A stretch of 13,200 bases of DNA from JAZFSZ01 sp036446455 (GCA_036446455.1 JAZFSZ010000130.1:1-13200), one strand, 5' to 3'; counted from the stretch's first letter, positions 1 through 6,661 are shown. A program made the numbers and translations. Notes: generated by a model from the letters alone, not told the origin.

Positions 1-65
1 TGGCTCTAATTGTGAATAATATTTCTGCCGACCCCAAATGTCACTATCCGGTTTTCTGGTTGTAA
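1..65 (+). CDS. HPP-family membrane protein, C-terminal end only (runs off the left edge)
   Basis: Reading in from the edge in frame 3 gives a 20-residue C-terminus (ALIVNNIS...HYPVFWL) followed by TAA at 63-65. By eye, 16 of 20 residues match the end of the complete HPP protein at 2290-2838, so this is the 3' end of a paralogue. The visible part is unbroken; whether the rest is intact cannot be seen. As in the intact locus, it is followed at once by a convergent ctaA sequence, so the two genes were copied together. Confidence 0.75.
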   Translation, partial: ALIVNNISADPKCHYPVFWL

Positions 66-113
66 ATTCCCGGCTCCTTTTTTATATTTTTTTCAAAACA
101 GGACAGCAAGCAT

Positions 114-302
114 TCAGCGAACCTGTTTCGGTGTCAGCCGGTGAAACAGGTTAACCACTGCCAGTAATAACACAGCTGCTACTGCATTGTGCGCGGTTAC
201 CAGCAATAGCGGCAGTTCCGTCAGTAACTGGATTACTCCCAGACTGGCCTGGACCAATAACAAAAACAGGATTGCTGTACAGGCGGAACGCAAGTGTTCT
301 CG
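114..302 (-). pseudogene. ctaA: ctaA (heme A synthase) paralogue, C-terminal fragment, 5' truncated
   Basis: Read on the minus strand, this gives the last 62 residues of a heme A synthase, from REHLRSAC to LTPKQVR and a TGA at 114-116. About 51 of 62 residues match the end of the intact CtaA at 2877-3845, including the heme-binding His in VTAHN. Many nucleotide differences are silent, so the copy was probably under selection for a time after duplication. Similarity stops near position 302. The frame then runs only a few codons to an in-frame stop (323-325), and the roughly 260 N-terminal residues are missing. The break lies next to the hairpin array at 314-397, which suggests that insertion or recombination there cut the gene. 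It cannot make a working enzyme. Confidence 0.8.
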
Positions 303-313
303 GTCTTCGTTCC

Positions 314-397
314 AGACGCGACTCTACCGACTCCATCCATGGAGTCGTACCTTCGCCCGTCCATGGGCTCGTACCGCCTGCGTCCATGCAGGCGTCT
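314..397. repeat. Array of three tandem hairpins with ATGGAY-type loops, bounded by a 6-bp inverted repeat
   Basis: Three perfect hairpins follow one another: GACTCC-ATCCAT-GGAGTC (329-346), GCCC-GTCCAT-GGGC (355-368) and CGCCTGC-GTCCAT-GCAGGCG (375-394). Stem sequences differ but the six-base loop is nearly constant (ATGGAC or ATGGAT on the minus strand), and the linkers share a TCGTACC-like core. AGACGC at 314-319 and its complement GCGTCT at 392-397 bound the whole unit. I recall similar short hairpin strings scattered in gammaproteobacterial genomes; mobility is inferred, since no transposase is linked. It sits exactly where the ctaA copy loses similarity. As RNA it could fold into a string of stems in either direction. 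Confidence 0.8.
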
Positions 398-507
398 GAT
401 AATGTGGCAGTGCCATAGCCAGGGCAACCAAAAGAGTCCCCCTTATTGCTGACCATTTGTCATGCAATCACTGCTTATTAGATTAGATGTGTTATTTGAA
501 AAGTTGT

Positions 508-1650
508 TTATGGTACTACCGTAGATGCATCCAGCACAAAAAGTCCATGACTGCCGTCACTGATAAGTATCTTGTCCGATCCCAGGAAGGGATACACTCC
601 CCAGTTGCCAAAATTAGATGAACAGTTTCCGGTATAAGAGTTAAAGCCCGCTATGTGGGATGGGTTGGCGGGGTTGGAGATGTCGAACATCTGTAGCCCT
701 GCTTCATACCAGGAAACATAGAGAGTGCTTCCAATAATGATTGGATTATGCGGTGAATAGGCGTTGATACCAAAGCTACTGGCCTCGATGGTAGAGACAA
801 GCTGGATATTGCTCATATCTGAGATGTCGTATAACTGTAAGGTGCCATCTTGTGTTTCATGGGCGATGGCGATGAGGTTGCCATCAGCACTTGGCCAGTT
901 ACTGTGATTGACTGAACCGGTGGTAAAGCTCCCCAGTAATACGGGTGCAGCAGTGACAATTCCACTTACATCGTATATATCAGTGACACCCCCAAATCCA
1001 GAAGTGTATAGACGGTTATTTATAGCAGTAATGTCATGAACCAGTAGGGAATTAGTATTGGCACTGTCGAATTCTCTGATAAAAGTTGGGGCTGCAGGAT
1101 TAGATACATCAAACACCTTGATTACAGTACTTATGGCAAATGAAGCTTGATAAAGAATATCATTATCCAGGCTTATATTATGAATACTGTTATAGCCACC
1201 GATACTTGAGGTTATGGTGCCCAACAAATCAGGTGTTGCAGGTGTGCTGATATCAATAATGTGTACACCGTCCCCATCGGTTGCCAGGTAAGCGGTACTC
1301 GAAACTATTTTTACGTCATTTACGATTGCGTTATTTTGAGTATGATACCGTGTATGTAACTGCGGTTGCGCGGGGTTTGTGATGTCGATAATGGCAGCGC
1401 CTGAGCCAGTGCCGTACGAACCAACTATTGCGGTATTGCCAGAAGCCCAGATATCACTATACACATTTAAACCGGGTACGGGGTCGAGGTTGCTTATGAA
1501 AGTCGTATTTACGGCTGTGTTTGTATTAGATGAAAACACGCACCCTGTTACAGGATCGGGGTTAGGGTCTGGTGTGTCGCTGTTATTACAGGAGGAAGTG
1601 AACAGGACACTTGTTAGCAATAAAAAAGAAAGTGGTGAACAGAGTTTCAT
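508..1650 (-). CDS. LVIVD-repeat beta-propeller protein, probable lipoprotein
   Basis: This 380-residue protein begins with a short basic, hydrophobic signal sequence ending in TSSC. Cys21 is a plausible lipidation site, though the lipobox is imperfect. A Pro/Asp-rich linker follows, then about six or seven LVIVD-type repeats, each centred on a strand such as AIIDITNP (86-93), VHIIDIST (129-136), IKVFDVSNP (177-185), TDIYDVSG (223-230), LQLYDISD (271-278) and LQMFDISNP (319-327). The family (LVIVD, Pfam PF08309) folds as a secreted or surface beta-propeller of unknown specific function. The ATG at 1648-1650 is the natural start because it precedes the signal sequence, although no good Shine-Dalgarno is visible. 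The gene looks more AT-rich than the respiratory cluster, stands alone and shows no link to it; it may be an insertion between the two HPP/ctaA copies. Confidence 0.8.
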   Translation of the reverse strand: MKLCSPLSFLLLTSVLFTSSCNNSDTPDPNPDPVTGCVFSSNTNTAVNTTFISNLDPVPGLNVYSDIWASGNTAIVGSYGTGSGAAIIDITNPAQPQLHTRYHTQNNAIVNDVKIVSSTAYLATDGDGVHIIDISTPATPDLLGTITSSIGGYNSIHNISLDNDILYQASFAISTVIKVFDVSNPAAPTFIREFDSANTNSLLVHDITAINNRLYTSGFGGVTDIYDVSGIVTAAPVLLGSFTTGSVNHSNWPSADGNLIAIAHETQDGTLQLYDISDMSNIQLVSTIEASSFGINAYSPHNPIIIGSTLYVSWYEAGLQMFDISNPANPSHIAGFNSYTGNCSSNFGNWGVYPFLGSDKILISDGSHGLFVLDASTVVP

Positions 1651-1750
1651 ACTGGAGATTATTCTAGCAGAGTCTTGTTTGTCTTAATTAAACAATCTTG
1701 CGTTTGTTGCTTGCCAGGTATTTTTCAATCCAGGGGACAATAGAGCACTG

Positions 1751-1781
1751 GAGCAATAGAATAGAGCAATAGGAGCAATAA
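1751..1781 (+). repeat. Three copies of GAGCAATA(G/A)
   Basis: GAGCAATAG occurs at 1751-1759 and 1764-1772, with GAGCAATAA at 1773-1781. The copies are separated by 4 and 0 bases. GGGACAGACCCT follows directly; I recall that phrase from the flanks of transposase-associated repeats in gammaproteobacteria. No function can be assigned. Confidence 0.5.
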
Positions 1782-1862
1782 GGGACAGACCCTGAACTAT
1801 CCCTGCGAAACAACAATTGAATTCAACAAATTAACGAGTATAGTTCGCCTAAAACAGCATGC

Positions 1863-2039
1863 GCATCGGATTTTTTCCCTCGAACTCTTCACTTTTCGGG
1901 GGGTCCGATGCACACCGTCAATGTGTTACACAAAGTACTATCTCAGTCTGTTCCTGCTGTTCCTGTCGCTCGCTCTGGTAAGTTCTTGAAGGTTACGCAA
2001 AGTAACGCTCGGAAAATATTACCCTGCTTGCTACGATAA
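1863..2039 (+). mobile_element. Possible IS4-type element remnant: end hairpin and transposase N-terminus
   Basis: A long imperfect hairpin pairs GCATCGGA (1863-1870) with TCCGATGC (1904-1911), with an inner stem CCCTCGAA (1877-1884) against TTCGGGGG (1895-1902, one G-T pair). The second arm contains an ATG (1908) that opens a 43-codon frame beginning MHTVNVLHKVLSQSVPAVP and ending at TAA 2037-2039. The VLHKVL start resembles, from memory, N-termini of IS4-family transposases, whose start codons lie close to the left element end. Nothing of the DDE catalytic core follows, so at most this is the left end of a dead copy. A chance open frame remains possible. Confidence 0.3.
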
Positions 2040-2289
2040 TCAACGCAACATCAATAACTTATAAAAACACCATAACTATCATTACCCACAGATTTTTCTG
2101 ACGAGGCAATTATATAGTATGCGCGGTATTAAGTTGGTCTGAATTCACAATTGTTAAGGAGCTGTGGTCAACCCGTTAGTATATTTCTGCGGGAACGCAT
2201 CCTGTAGAGATCGTGTCACATTTGGGGTAGCAATTATGCTGTGATGATTCCAGCAACATATCAGTCTATATTCAGATAAACCTGTTCAA

Positions 2290-2838
2290 ATGAAGAAATA
2301 TTTCTTACGCATGCGGGGCATGGAAAAGAGCCCGGCAAGAAAACCATTAAGTAAAATAGCCTGGTCGTGGCTGGGCGCATTTGTCGGGATGTACAGTATT
2401 TCGTTGTTGGGCAACTACTTCCAGTTAACAAATTTTGATCAGCTGTTCCTGGTTGGTTCTTTTGGTGCATCGGCGGTGCTGATCTATGGTGCCCCCAGAG
2501 TAGAATATGCACAGCCAAGAAATCTGGTAGGAGGGCACCTTGTTTCCGCCATCGTCGGTGTCACGGTATACAAGCTGATCCCGTTTGATGCTGCCCTCGC
2601 CGGTGCAGTTGCTGTTTCACTGGCTGTCGTTATGATGCATCTCAGCAAGACACTCCACCCTCCAGGGGGTGCCACGGCGTTGATTGCGGTCATTGGCAGT
2701 TCACAGGTGCATGAGCTTGGTTATATGTTTGTGTTGTCACCCATCGCGTCGGGTATTATTGTCATGTTGCTGGTGGCTCTAATTGTAAATAATATTTCTA
2801 CCAACCCAAAAAGACACTATCCGGTCTTCTGGTTTTAA
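2290..2838 (+). CDS. HPP-family integral membrane protein
   Basis: This 182-residue protein has a short basic N-terminus and four hydrophobic segments, at roughly residues 26-42, 50-68, 80-115 and 140-168. It carries the family signature LHPPGGATALIAVIG near residues 122-136 (HPP family, Pfam PF04982). Members of the family in plants and cyanobacteria have been reported to act in nitrite transport; whether bacterial homologues beside oxidases do so is unknown, so nitrite transport here is only a suggestion. No strong Shine-Dalgarno precedes the ATG at 2290, and in-frame ATGs at 2311 and 2320 are alternatives. Its 3' end faces ctaA with a gap of 38 bases. The same HPP-ctaA pair recurs at the left edge, so they move or are copied as a unit. 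Confidence 0.8.
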   Translation: MKKYFLRMRGMEKSPARKPLSKIAWSWLGAFVGMYSISLLGNYFQLTNFDQLFLVGSFGASAVLIYGAPRVEYAQPRNLVGGHLVSAIVGVTVYKLIPFDAALAGAVAVSLAVVMMHLSKTLHPPGGATALIAVIGSSQVHELGYMFVLSPIASGIIVMLLVALIVNNISTNPKRHYPVFWF

Positions 2839-2876
2839 TTTCCCAACCCCTTTTTTCAATTCAGAACAGCAAGCAT

Positions 2877-3845
2877 TCAGCGAACCCGTTTCGGTGTCAG
2901 CCGATGAAGCAAGTTGATTACTGCCAGTAACAACACGGCAGCTACCACATTGTGCGCGGTCACTATCATTAGCGGCAGTTCCGTCAATATCGCGATTACT
3001 CCCAAGCCGGCCTGGACCAATAACAAAAACAGGATTGCGCTACAGGCGGAACGCAAGTGTTCGTGCCGACGTACAGCCAGTGCTGCCAGGCCACCAATGT
3101 ACAGCAGTGTTAGCAGGGCACCTATCCGATGCACCATATGCAGAGTTGCCTGCGTGTTATCAACAATAATTTTCCCCTGGTTATCCATAGCCAATTGACG
3201 TGAGAGGTCGAATCCCTGAAACAATTGCGAAAGAGACGCCCAGTTCTGTGCGCAAGCAGGGAGTGCCGGACAGGCAGGGCCGGCAAAATTAGCACTGGCC
3301 CACGCCCCGAGCGCGATTTGCAGCATTACGATTCCTATCCCTGCCAGCACCCAGGGTCTGAATTTACTCCCCGTGTTTTCTGCAACTGTTTCGCTGGCCA
3401 GGGAACGCTGACCCATCCACCACAGCAGAGACAGCAACGTCGTGCCACCGACCAGATTCCCCAGTGTGACCGCGGGGATCTGCCATGCGGGTGTATTAAA
3501 ACCGAGGACCGACAGGAACACGATCAGCGCGAAGGCAAGCAGTGGCACTGTCAGACCGGTACCGGTACGACCGCGGTGGCGGATGGCGAGGACGGTAATC
3601 GTCATCACCAGCAGGCCCAAAAGACTCGCCGTTATCCGGTGCATAACGCCAGCCAGGGTTGTTGGCAGGGTGCCGGCATCGCTTGTCATCGGTATCTGTC
3701 CGAAACAACGGGGCCAGTCCCCGCAACCCAGCCCAATACCGTCCAGCCTTATATATGCGCTTAACACCACCACCGCCAGCGTGAGCAGCAGGGATGCAAA
3801 AACCAGCATGCGGAAAAATTTTAATTGTCGACTTCTGTTTTCCAT
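2877..3845 (-). CDS. ctaA: Heme A synthase, CtaA/COX15 family
   Basis: CtaA oxidises the C8 methyl of heme O to a formyl group, giving heme A in the cytoplasmic membrane. The product is 322 residues from the ATG at 3843-3845; a TTG 24 bases upstream is in frame but lacks a ribosome site, while GGA sits about 6 bases before the ATG. Eight hydrophobic segments are visible. Family marks are the paired-cysteine loops (LGCGDWPRC near 39-47, GPACPALPAC near 189-198) and heme-type histidines in GVMHRIT (His69), HMVHRIG (His239) and VTAHN (His298). In the first half-repeat, where a fourth histidine is expected, I read VTLGNLVGG (127-134) with no His. The gene is transcribed away from the oxidase operon, and its C-terminal third is duplicated at 114-302. 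It presumably supplies heme A to the oxidase at 4960-6651. Confidence 0.9.
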   Translation of the reverse strand: MENRSRQLKFFRMLVFASLLLTLAVVVLSAYIRLDGIGLGCGDWPRCFGQIPMTSDAGTLPTTLAGVMHRITASLLGLLVMTITVLAIRHRGRTGTGLTVPLLAFALIVFLSVLGFNTPAWQIPAVTLGNLVGGTTLLSLLWWMGQRSLASETVAENTGSKFRPWVLAGIGIVMLQIALGAWASANFAGPACPALPACAQNWASLSQLFQGFDLSRQLAMDNQGKIIVDNTQATLHMVHRIGALLTLLYIGGLAALAVRRHEHLRSACSAILFLLLVQAGLGVIAILTELPLMIVTAHNVVAAVLLLAVINLLHRLTPKRVR

Positions 3846-4206
3846 GGTTTTCCAGAAACCCTGATTCAAAAAAACAACATAAGGAGTCCGGCGGAGCCGG
3901 TATCCAGACCACTAATACAACTTATCGAGAATGCCACAAAAGAACATGGAGCCCCAATCCCGGGTAACCCCGCGCTTCGCTATTGCATTTCCTTGCGGAC
4001 TTTGAGGTGCAGTTAACATAGATCAATTGAATATCGTATTAAAAGTGGTTTATTGGGCGGCGAGGCAAACTACCACACGCTGCACATTGGCCTTCTGTCT
4101 GGTTTGGGAGTGCCACTGATTGTGATGGCAGCGAAGTGGCGCTCCGGGTGGAGCCGGTGAAAACGGTAACACCCGATATCAATACAAGTATCAACGGAGA
4201 AATATT
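3846..4206. other. Divergent intergenic region between ctaA and the oxidase operon
   Basis: These 361 bases must contain the ctaA promoter (minus strand) and the operon promoter (plus strand). Visible elements are a small CCGGC-GGA-GCCGG hairpin (3888-3900) and an FNR-like box with a matching -10 (4013-4054). From there to the first gene lies a leader of roughly 145 bases that is conserved, in weathered form, at 12879-13032. The leader contains a short GCTCC-GGGT-GGAGC hairpin around 4140-4155. No complete gene is apparent. Confidence 0.5.
4013..4054 (+). promoter_or_regulatory. FNR/DNR-like box with class II promoter spacing
   Basis: TTAAC-ATAG-ATCAA (4013-4026) matches the FNR/ANR/DNR consensus TTGAT-N4-ATCAA at 8 of 10 positions, with a perfect right half. 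If the box is centred at -41.5, the -10 should lie at 4049-4054, where TTTATT is found (4 of 6 to TATAAT). The diverged copy at 12837 keeps both the box and a T-N-T-A-N-T at the same distance. This would put the oxidase operon under low-oxygen or NO control. Binding is inferred. Confidence 0.45.
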
Positions 4207-4347
4207 ATGGCTGACGAGAAAATTCCGGTTATGCAACGCGTGCTTGATAACCCTTTTCTGTTGCTATTCATCGGTGTGGTTGTTCCGACGGTATTCTATA
4301 TGGTTTGGGGAATCATGGAGATCATCCACATTCCCATTGCCAAATAA
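4207..4347 (+). CDS. Small single-span subunit of the ba3-type oxidase (subunit IIa-like)
   Basis: A 46-residue protein: charged N-terminus (MADEKIPVMQRVLDNP), one transmembrane span at about 17-38 with a central Pro, and a short tail. GGAGA lies 7 bases before the ATG at 4207, a good ribosome site. It is the first gene of the oxidase operon, 36 bases before subunit II. The ba3 oxidase of Thermus thermophilus has a comparable 34-residue one-helix subunit IIa, and small one-helix proteins often head B-family oxidase operons, so a structural subunit is the natural reading; an assembly factor is possible. A frameshifted copy lies at 13033-13153, indicating that the gene was part of a duplicated operon. 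Confidence 0.7.
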   Translation: MADEKIPVMQRVLDNPFLLLFIGVVVPTVFYMVWGIMEIIHIPIAK

Positions 4348-4383
4348 TTGTAATAGCTAAGAAGCGGATCAGGAGGAAGTGCT

Positions 4384-4926
4384 ATGAGCGCATTAATGCC
4401 ACCGTCAGATCGGTTGTGGTGGAAAGAACCTATCGAGAAGGTCGAGTTGCTGTGGATCGCGCTGGCCTTGCTTTGGGCTGTCTTGATGTTTGCCATGATG
4501 CCCTATTGGCATGTCTATGGAAAACAGAATCTGTCGAACGAGGCCTATAAAACTACGCCCGAGGCCTACCAGAAGAAGGTCCAGGCCATGGTGGACCAAT
4601 ATACCGTTCGCACCGACGGCGTTCGTAACTTCCCGGTGGTGCGCCCACCCGCAGGCAGCGACATCTACATGCTTGCGCGACTGTGGGATTGGTGGCCTGT
4701 TCTGGAACTGGAAAAGGACAAGAGCTATCGCCTTCACCTGTCTTCCATGGATTGGCAGCATGGCTTCTCATTGCAACCCGCTAACATCAATTTACAGGTG
4801 CTCCCGGGCTACGAGATGGTGGTGACCATTACCCCCAACAAGGCGGGTGAATACTCGGTGGTCTGTAACGAATATTGTGGTATTGGCCATCATAAAATGG
4901 TGGGCAGGATCTACGTCACAGAATAA
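4384..4926 (+). CDS. cbaB: Heme-copper oxidase subunit II with CuA centre (ba3/B-family)
   Basis: Subunit II takes electrons from a periplasmic cytochrome c or cupredoxin at its binuclear CuA site and passes them to subunit I. The 180-residue protein has a single membrane anchor (about 20-40) and a periplasmic cupredoxin domain, the short one-helix form typical of B-family enzymes. All CuA ligands are present: His126 (DWQHGF), then CNEYCGIGHHKM with Cys161, Glu163 (carbonyl), Cys165, His169 and Met172. A very strong ribosome site, AGGAGG at 4371-4376, lies 7 bases before the ATG. It stands between the small subunit (36-base gap) and subunit I (33-base gap). No heme c motif (CXXCH) is present. 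The same architecture would fit the NorS subunit of the NorSY/sNOR nitric oxide reductase group. Confidence 0.92.
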   Translation: MSALMPPSDRLWWKEPIEKVELLWIALALLWAVLMFAMMPYWHVYGKQNLSNEAYKTTPEAYQKKVQAMVDQYTVRTDGVRNFPVVRPPAGSDIYMLARLWDWWPVLELEKDKSYRLHLSSMDWQHGFSLQPANINLQVLPGYEMVVTITPNKAGEYSVVCNEYCGIGHHKMVGRIYVTE

Positions 4927-4959
4927 CGTCAAAGAATAAATTATAGATTGGGAGTCGAA

Positions 4960-6651
4960 ATGGCCATTGCTAGTGAATTCCGTACTTGTCCCGACACCGG
5001 GTTGCTGTTCCATAAACCGGCGGAAAAGTTAATCAAGGCCCACGCCGTCATTGCCGTTGTCTTCCTGCTGGTTGGCGGCGTTCTCGGTTTACTTGTTGGC
5101 CTCACTCGCTGGCCGGCCGTTCATCTGCTTGGTGCCAGTGACTTTTACCTGGTGCTGACTGCCCATGGTATTGATGTCCTGATTTACTGGATGATCTTTT
5201 TTGAGATGGCAGTACTGTATTTCTGCTCATCAACCTTGCTGGGATGTCGCCTGGCGACACCGCGCATTGCGTGGCTTGGTTTCGCTATGATGCTGATCGG
5301 CGCAATCATGAACAATGTCGCCGTATTCCAGGGCAACTCCAGCGTCATGTTTACTTCTTATGTACCCATGTCGGCGGACCCGATGTTTTACCTGGGCCTG
5401 ATCTTGTTTGCCGTCGGCGCGTTGCTCGGGTGTTTTGTGTTCCTGGGGACGCTGGTCATTGCCAAAGAAGAGAAAACCTATGAGGGCTCACTACCGTTAG
5501 TGACTTTCGGAGCCCTGGTAGCGGCCATCATTGCTATATTTACCATCGCTACCGGCGCGATTATCCTGATTCCGACTTTTTTATATTCAACAGGGTTTAT
5601 CAGCAATATTGATCCGCTCATGTACCGGGTGATCTGGTGGGCCTTCGGCCATTCCTCACAGCAGATCAACATGGCCGCCATGGTAGCGGTCTGGTATGCG
5701 ATCGCCGCCGTAGCCTTCGGCGCCAAGCCGCTGTCAGAGAAGGTCAGTCGCGGGGCTTTCTTGCTGTATATTGTATTTCTGCAACTGGCCAGCGCCCACC
5801 ACATCCTGGTGGACCCGGGTGTCAGCTCTACCTGGAAGATCTTCAATACCAGTTACGCCATGTACCTGGCGGTGTTGGCCAGCATGATCCATGGCCTGAC
5901 CGTGCCGGGCTCCATTGAAGCAGCCCAGCGCAAGCGCGGCTTCAATAAGGGCCTGTTCGAATGGTTACGCAAGGCCCCATGGGGCAACCCGGCGTTTTCG
6001 GGCATGTTCCTGTCGCTTGTCCTCTTTGGATTCCTGGGCGGTATCTCCGGGGTGGTCATGGGTACCGAGCAAATCAATCTGATTATTCACAACACCCTCT
6101 ATGTCCCGGGTCACTTCCATGCCACCGTCGCCATCGGTACGACCCTGGCTTTTATGGCTCTCACGTACTGGCTGGTGCCGGTATTGTTCAGACGCGATCT
6201 GATTATGAGTGGGCTGGCCAGGTGGCAGCCGTACATCTTCGCTATCGGTATGTCAGGGGTGGCCGTGTTCATGATGGGGGCCGGTACACTGGGAGTGGCA
6301 AGGCGTCACTGGGATATGTCATTCGCAGGCGCAGCGTTTAACCATAACTTCCCGGAGACCGCTTATACCTTGTTGGGCCTCATGGGAATCTCGGTGGTCA
6401 TGGCCGTTGTCGGTGGCGCCGCTTTCTGCGTCATCATTGTCGGTTCATTGTTGTTCGGCAAGCGCAAGAGCCTGACAGAGAAGTCTGCGGTACCGTTAAT
6501 TGCCGAACCGATTACCAGCTACGAAGGAGTCGGCATCGGCAAGATTGTGGCACCGGGAACGTTCGTGCTGGCACTTGTGTTCCTGGTTTCCTTTGTTCTC
6601 TACTACTTCGTCAACTGGAAGTTCCTCTCCGAAACCTGGGGTATCAGTTGA
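4960..6651 (+). CDS. cbaA: Heme-copper oxidase subunit I, B-family (ba3-like), Gln in place of the active-site Tyr
   Basis: This catalytic subunit has 563 residues from the ATG at 4960, preceded by GGGAG at 4950-4954; an in-frame TTG at 4948 is inside that ribosome site and is not used here. About 12-13 hydrophobic segments are visible. Metal ligands (ATG numbering) are low-spin heme His69 (TAHGID) and His387, high-spin heme His385 (GHFH), and CuB His231 (helix VI) and His280/His281 (helix VII, AHHILVDPG). Resemblance to Thermus ba3 is strong through FWW..GH, HH..DPG..TWK and VPGHFH. The helix-VI motif is GHSSQQ rather than GHPIVY, so the Tyr that normally cross-links to the CuB histidine is Gln235; the alternative cbb3-type Tyr in helix VII is also absent. 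Tyr loss marks several NO-reductase lineages derived from oxygen reductases (eNOR, sNOR and others), so the product may be an NO reductase rather than a cytochrome c oxidase. It follows subunit II by 33 bases and a terminator follows it. Confidence 0.9.
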   Translation: MAIASEFRTCPDTGLLFHKPAEKLIKAHAVIAVVFLLVGGVLGLLVGLTRWPAVHLLGASDFYLVLTAHGIDVLIYWMIFFEMAVLYFCSSTLLGCRLATPRIAWLGFAMMLIGAIMNNVAVFQGNSSVMFTSYVPMSADPMFYLGLILFAVGALLGCFVFLGTLVIAKEEKTYEGSLPLVTFGALVAAIIAIFTIATGAIILIPTFLYSTGFISNIDPLMYRVIWWAFGHSSQQINMAAMVAVWYAIAAVAFGAKPLSEKVSRGAFLLYIVFLQLASAHHILVDPGVSSTWKIFNTSYAMYLAVLASMIHGLTVPGSIEAAQRKRGFNKGLFEWLRKAPWGNPAFSGMFLSLVLFGFLGGISGVVMGTEQINLIIHNTLYVPGHFHATVAIGTTLAFMALTYWLVPVLFRRDLIMSGLARWQPYIFAIGMSGVAVFMMGAGTLGVARRHWDMSFAGAAFNHNFPETAYTLLGLMGISVVMAVVGGAAFCVIIVGSLLFGKRKSLTEKSAVPLIAEPITSYEGVGIGKIVAPGTFVLALVFLVSFVLYYFVNWKFLSETWGIS

Positions 6652-6661
6652 CGTGATAGCC

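Larger units (their letters stand above)
1..302 (+). repeat. Diverged duplicate of 2774-3063 (HPP 3' end plus ctaA 3' end)
   Basis: Position 1 aligns with 2774 and position 302 with about 3063. The two segments share gene order, orientation and long runs of identical bases, such as the stretch around 256-275 matching that around 3013-3040. Small indels fall mainly in the short gap between the two genes. The duplication certainly extends left beyond the window. It ends on the right at the hairpin array. Confidence 0.8.
1651..2289. other. Gene-poor interval between the LVIVD gene and HPP
   Basis: No convincing complete gene is present on either strand in these 639 bases. The interval contains a short direct repeat (1751-1781), a GGGACAGACCCT stretch (1782-1793), and a hairpin plus short open frame resembling the start of a transposase (1863-2039). 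From 2040 to 2289 I see only AT-rich DNA that must hold the HPP promoter, without a confident -35/-10 pair. It reads as degraded mobile or recombined DNA. Confidence 0.5.

Noticed and set aside
329..394. Could the hairpin series be a CRISPR array or an integron attC site?
   Set aside because: The units are short palindromes with variable stems and a constant loop, and there are no regular repeats with unique spacers, no cas genes, and no attC-like core.
151..456. Minus-strand 101-codon open frame through the hairpin array and ctaA fragment
   Set aside because: The true ctaA remnant is in a different frame; this frame is low-complexity readout of the hairpins (repeated PWM/PWT) and lacks any family resemblance.
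3225..3764. Plus-strand 179-codon open frame opposite ctaA
   Set aside because: Antisense shadow of a clearly conserved gene; Arg/Pro/Gln-rich composition and no recognisable domain.
4014..4160. A 38-codon open stretch in the operon leader reading SGLLGGEANYHTLHIG... to a TGA, with the stop and first residues kept in the 12837 copy
   Set aside because: No ATG/GTG start or ribosome site in frame, and the differences between the two copies are mostly amino acid changing with length drift, as expected of non-coding DNA.
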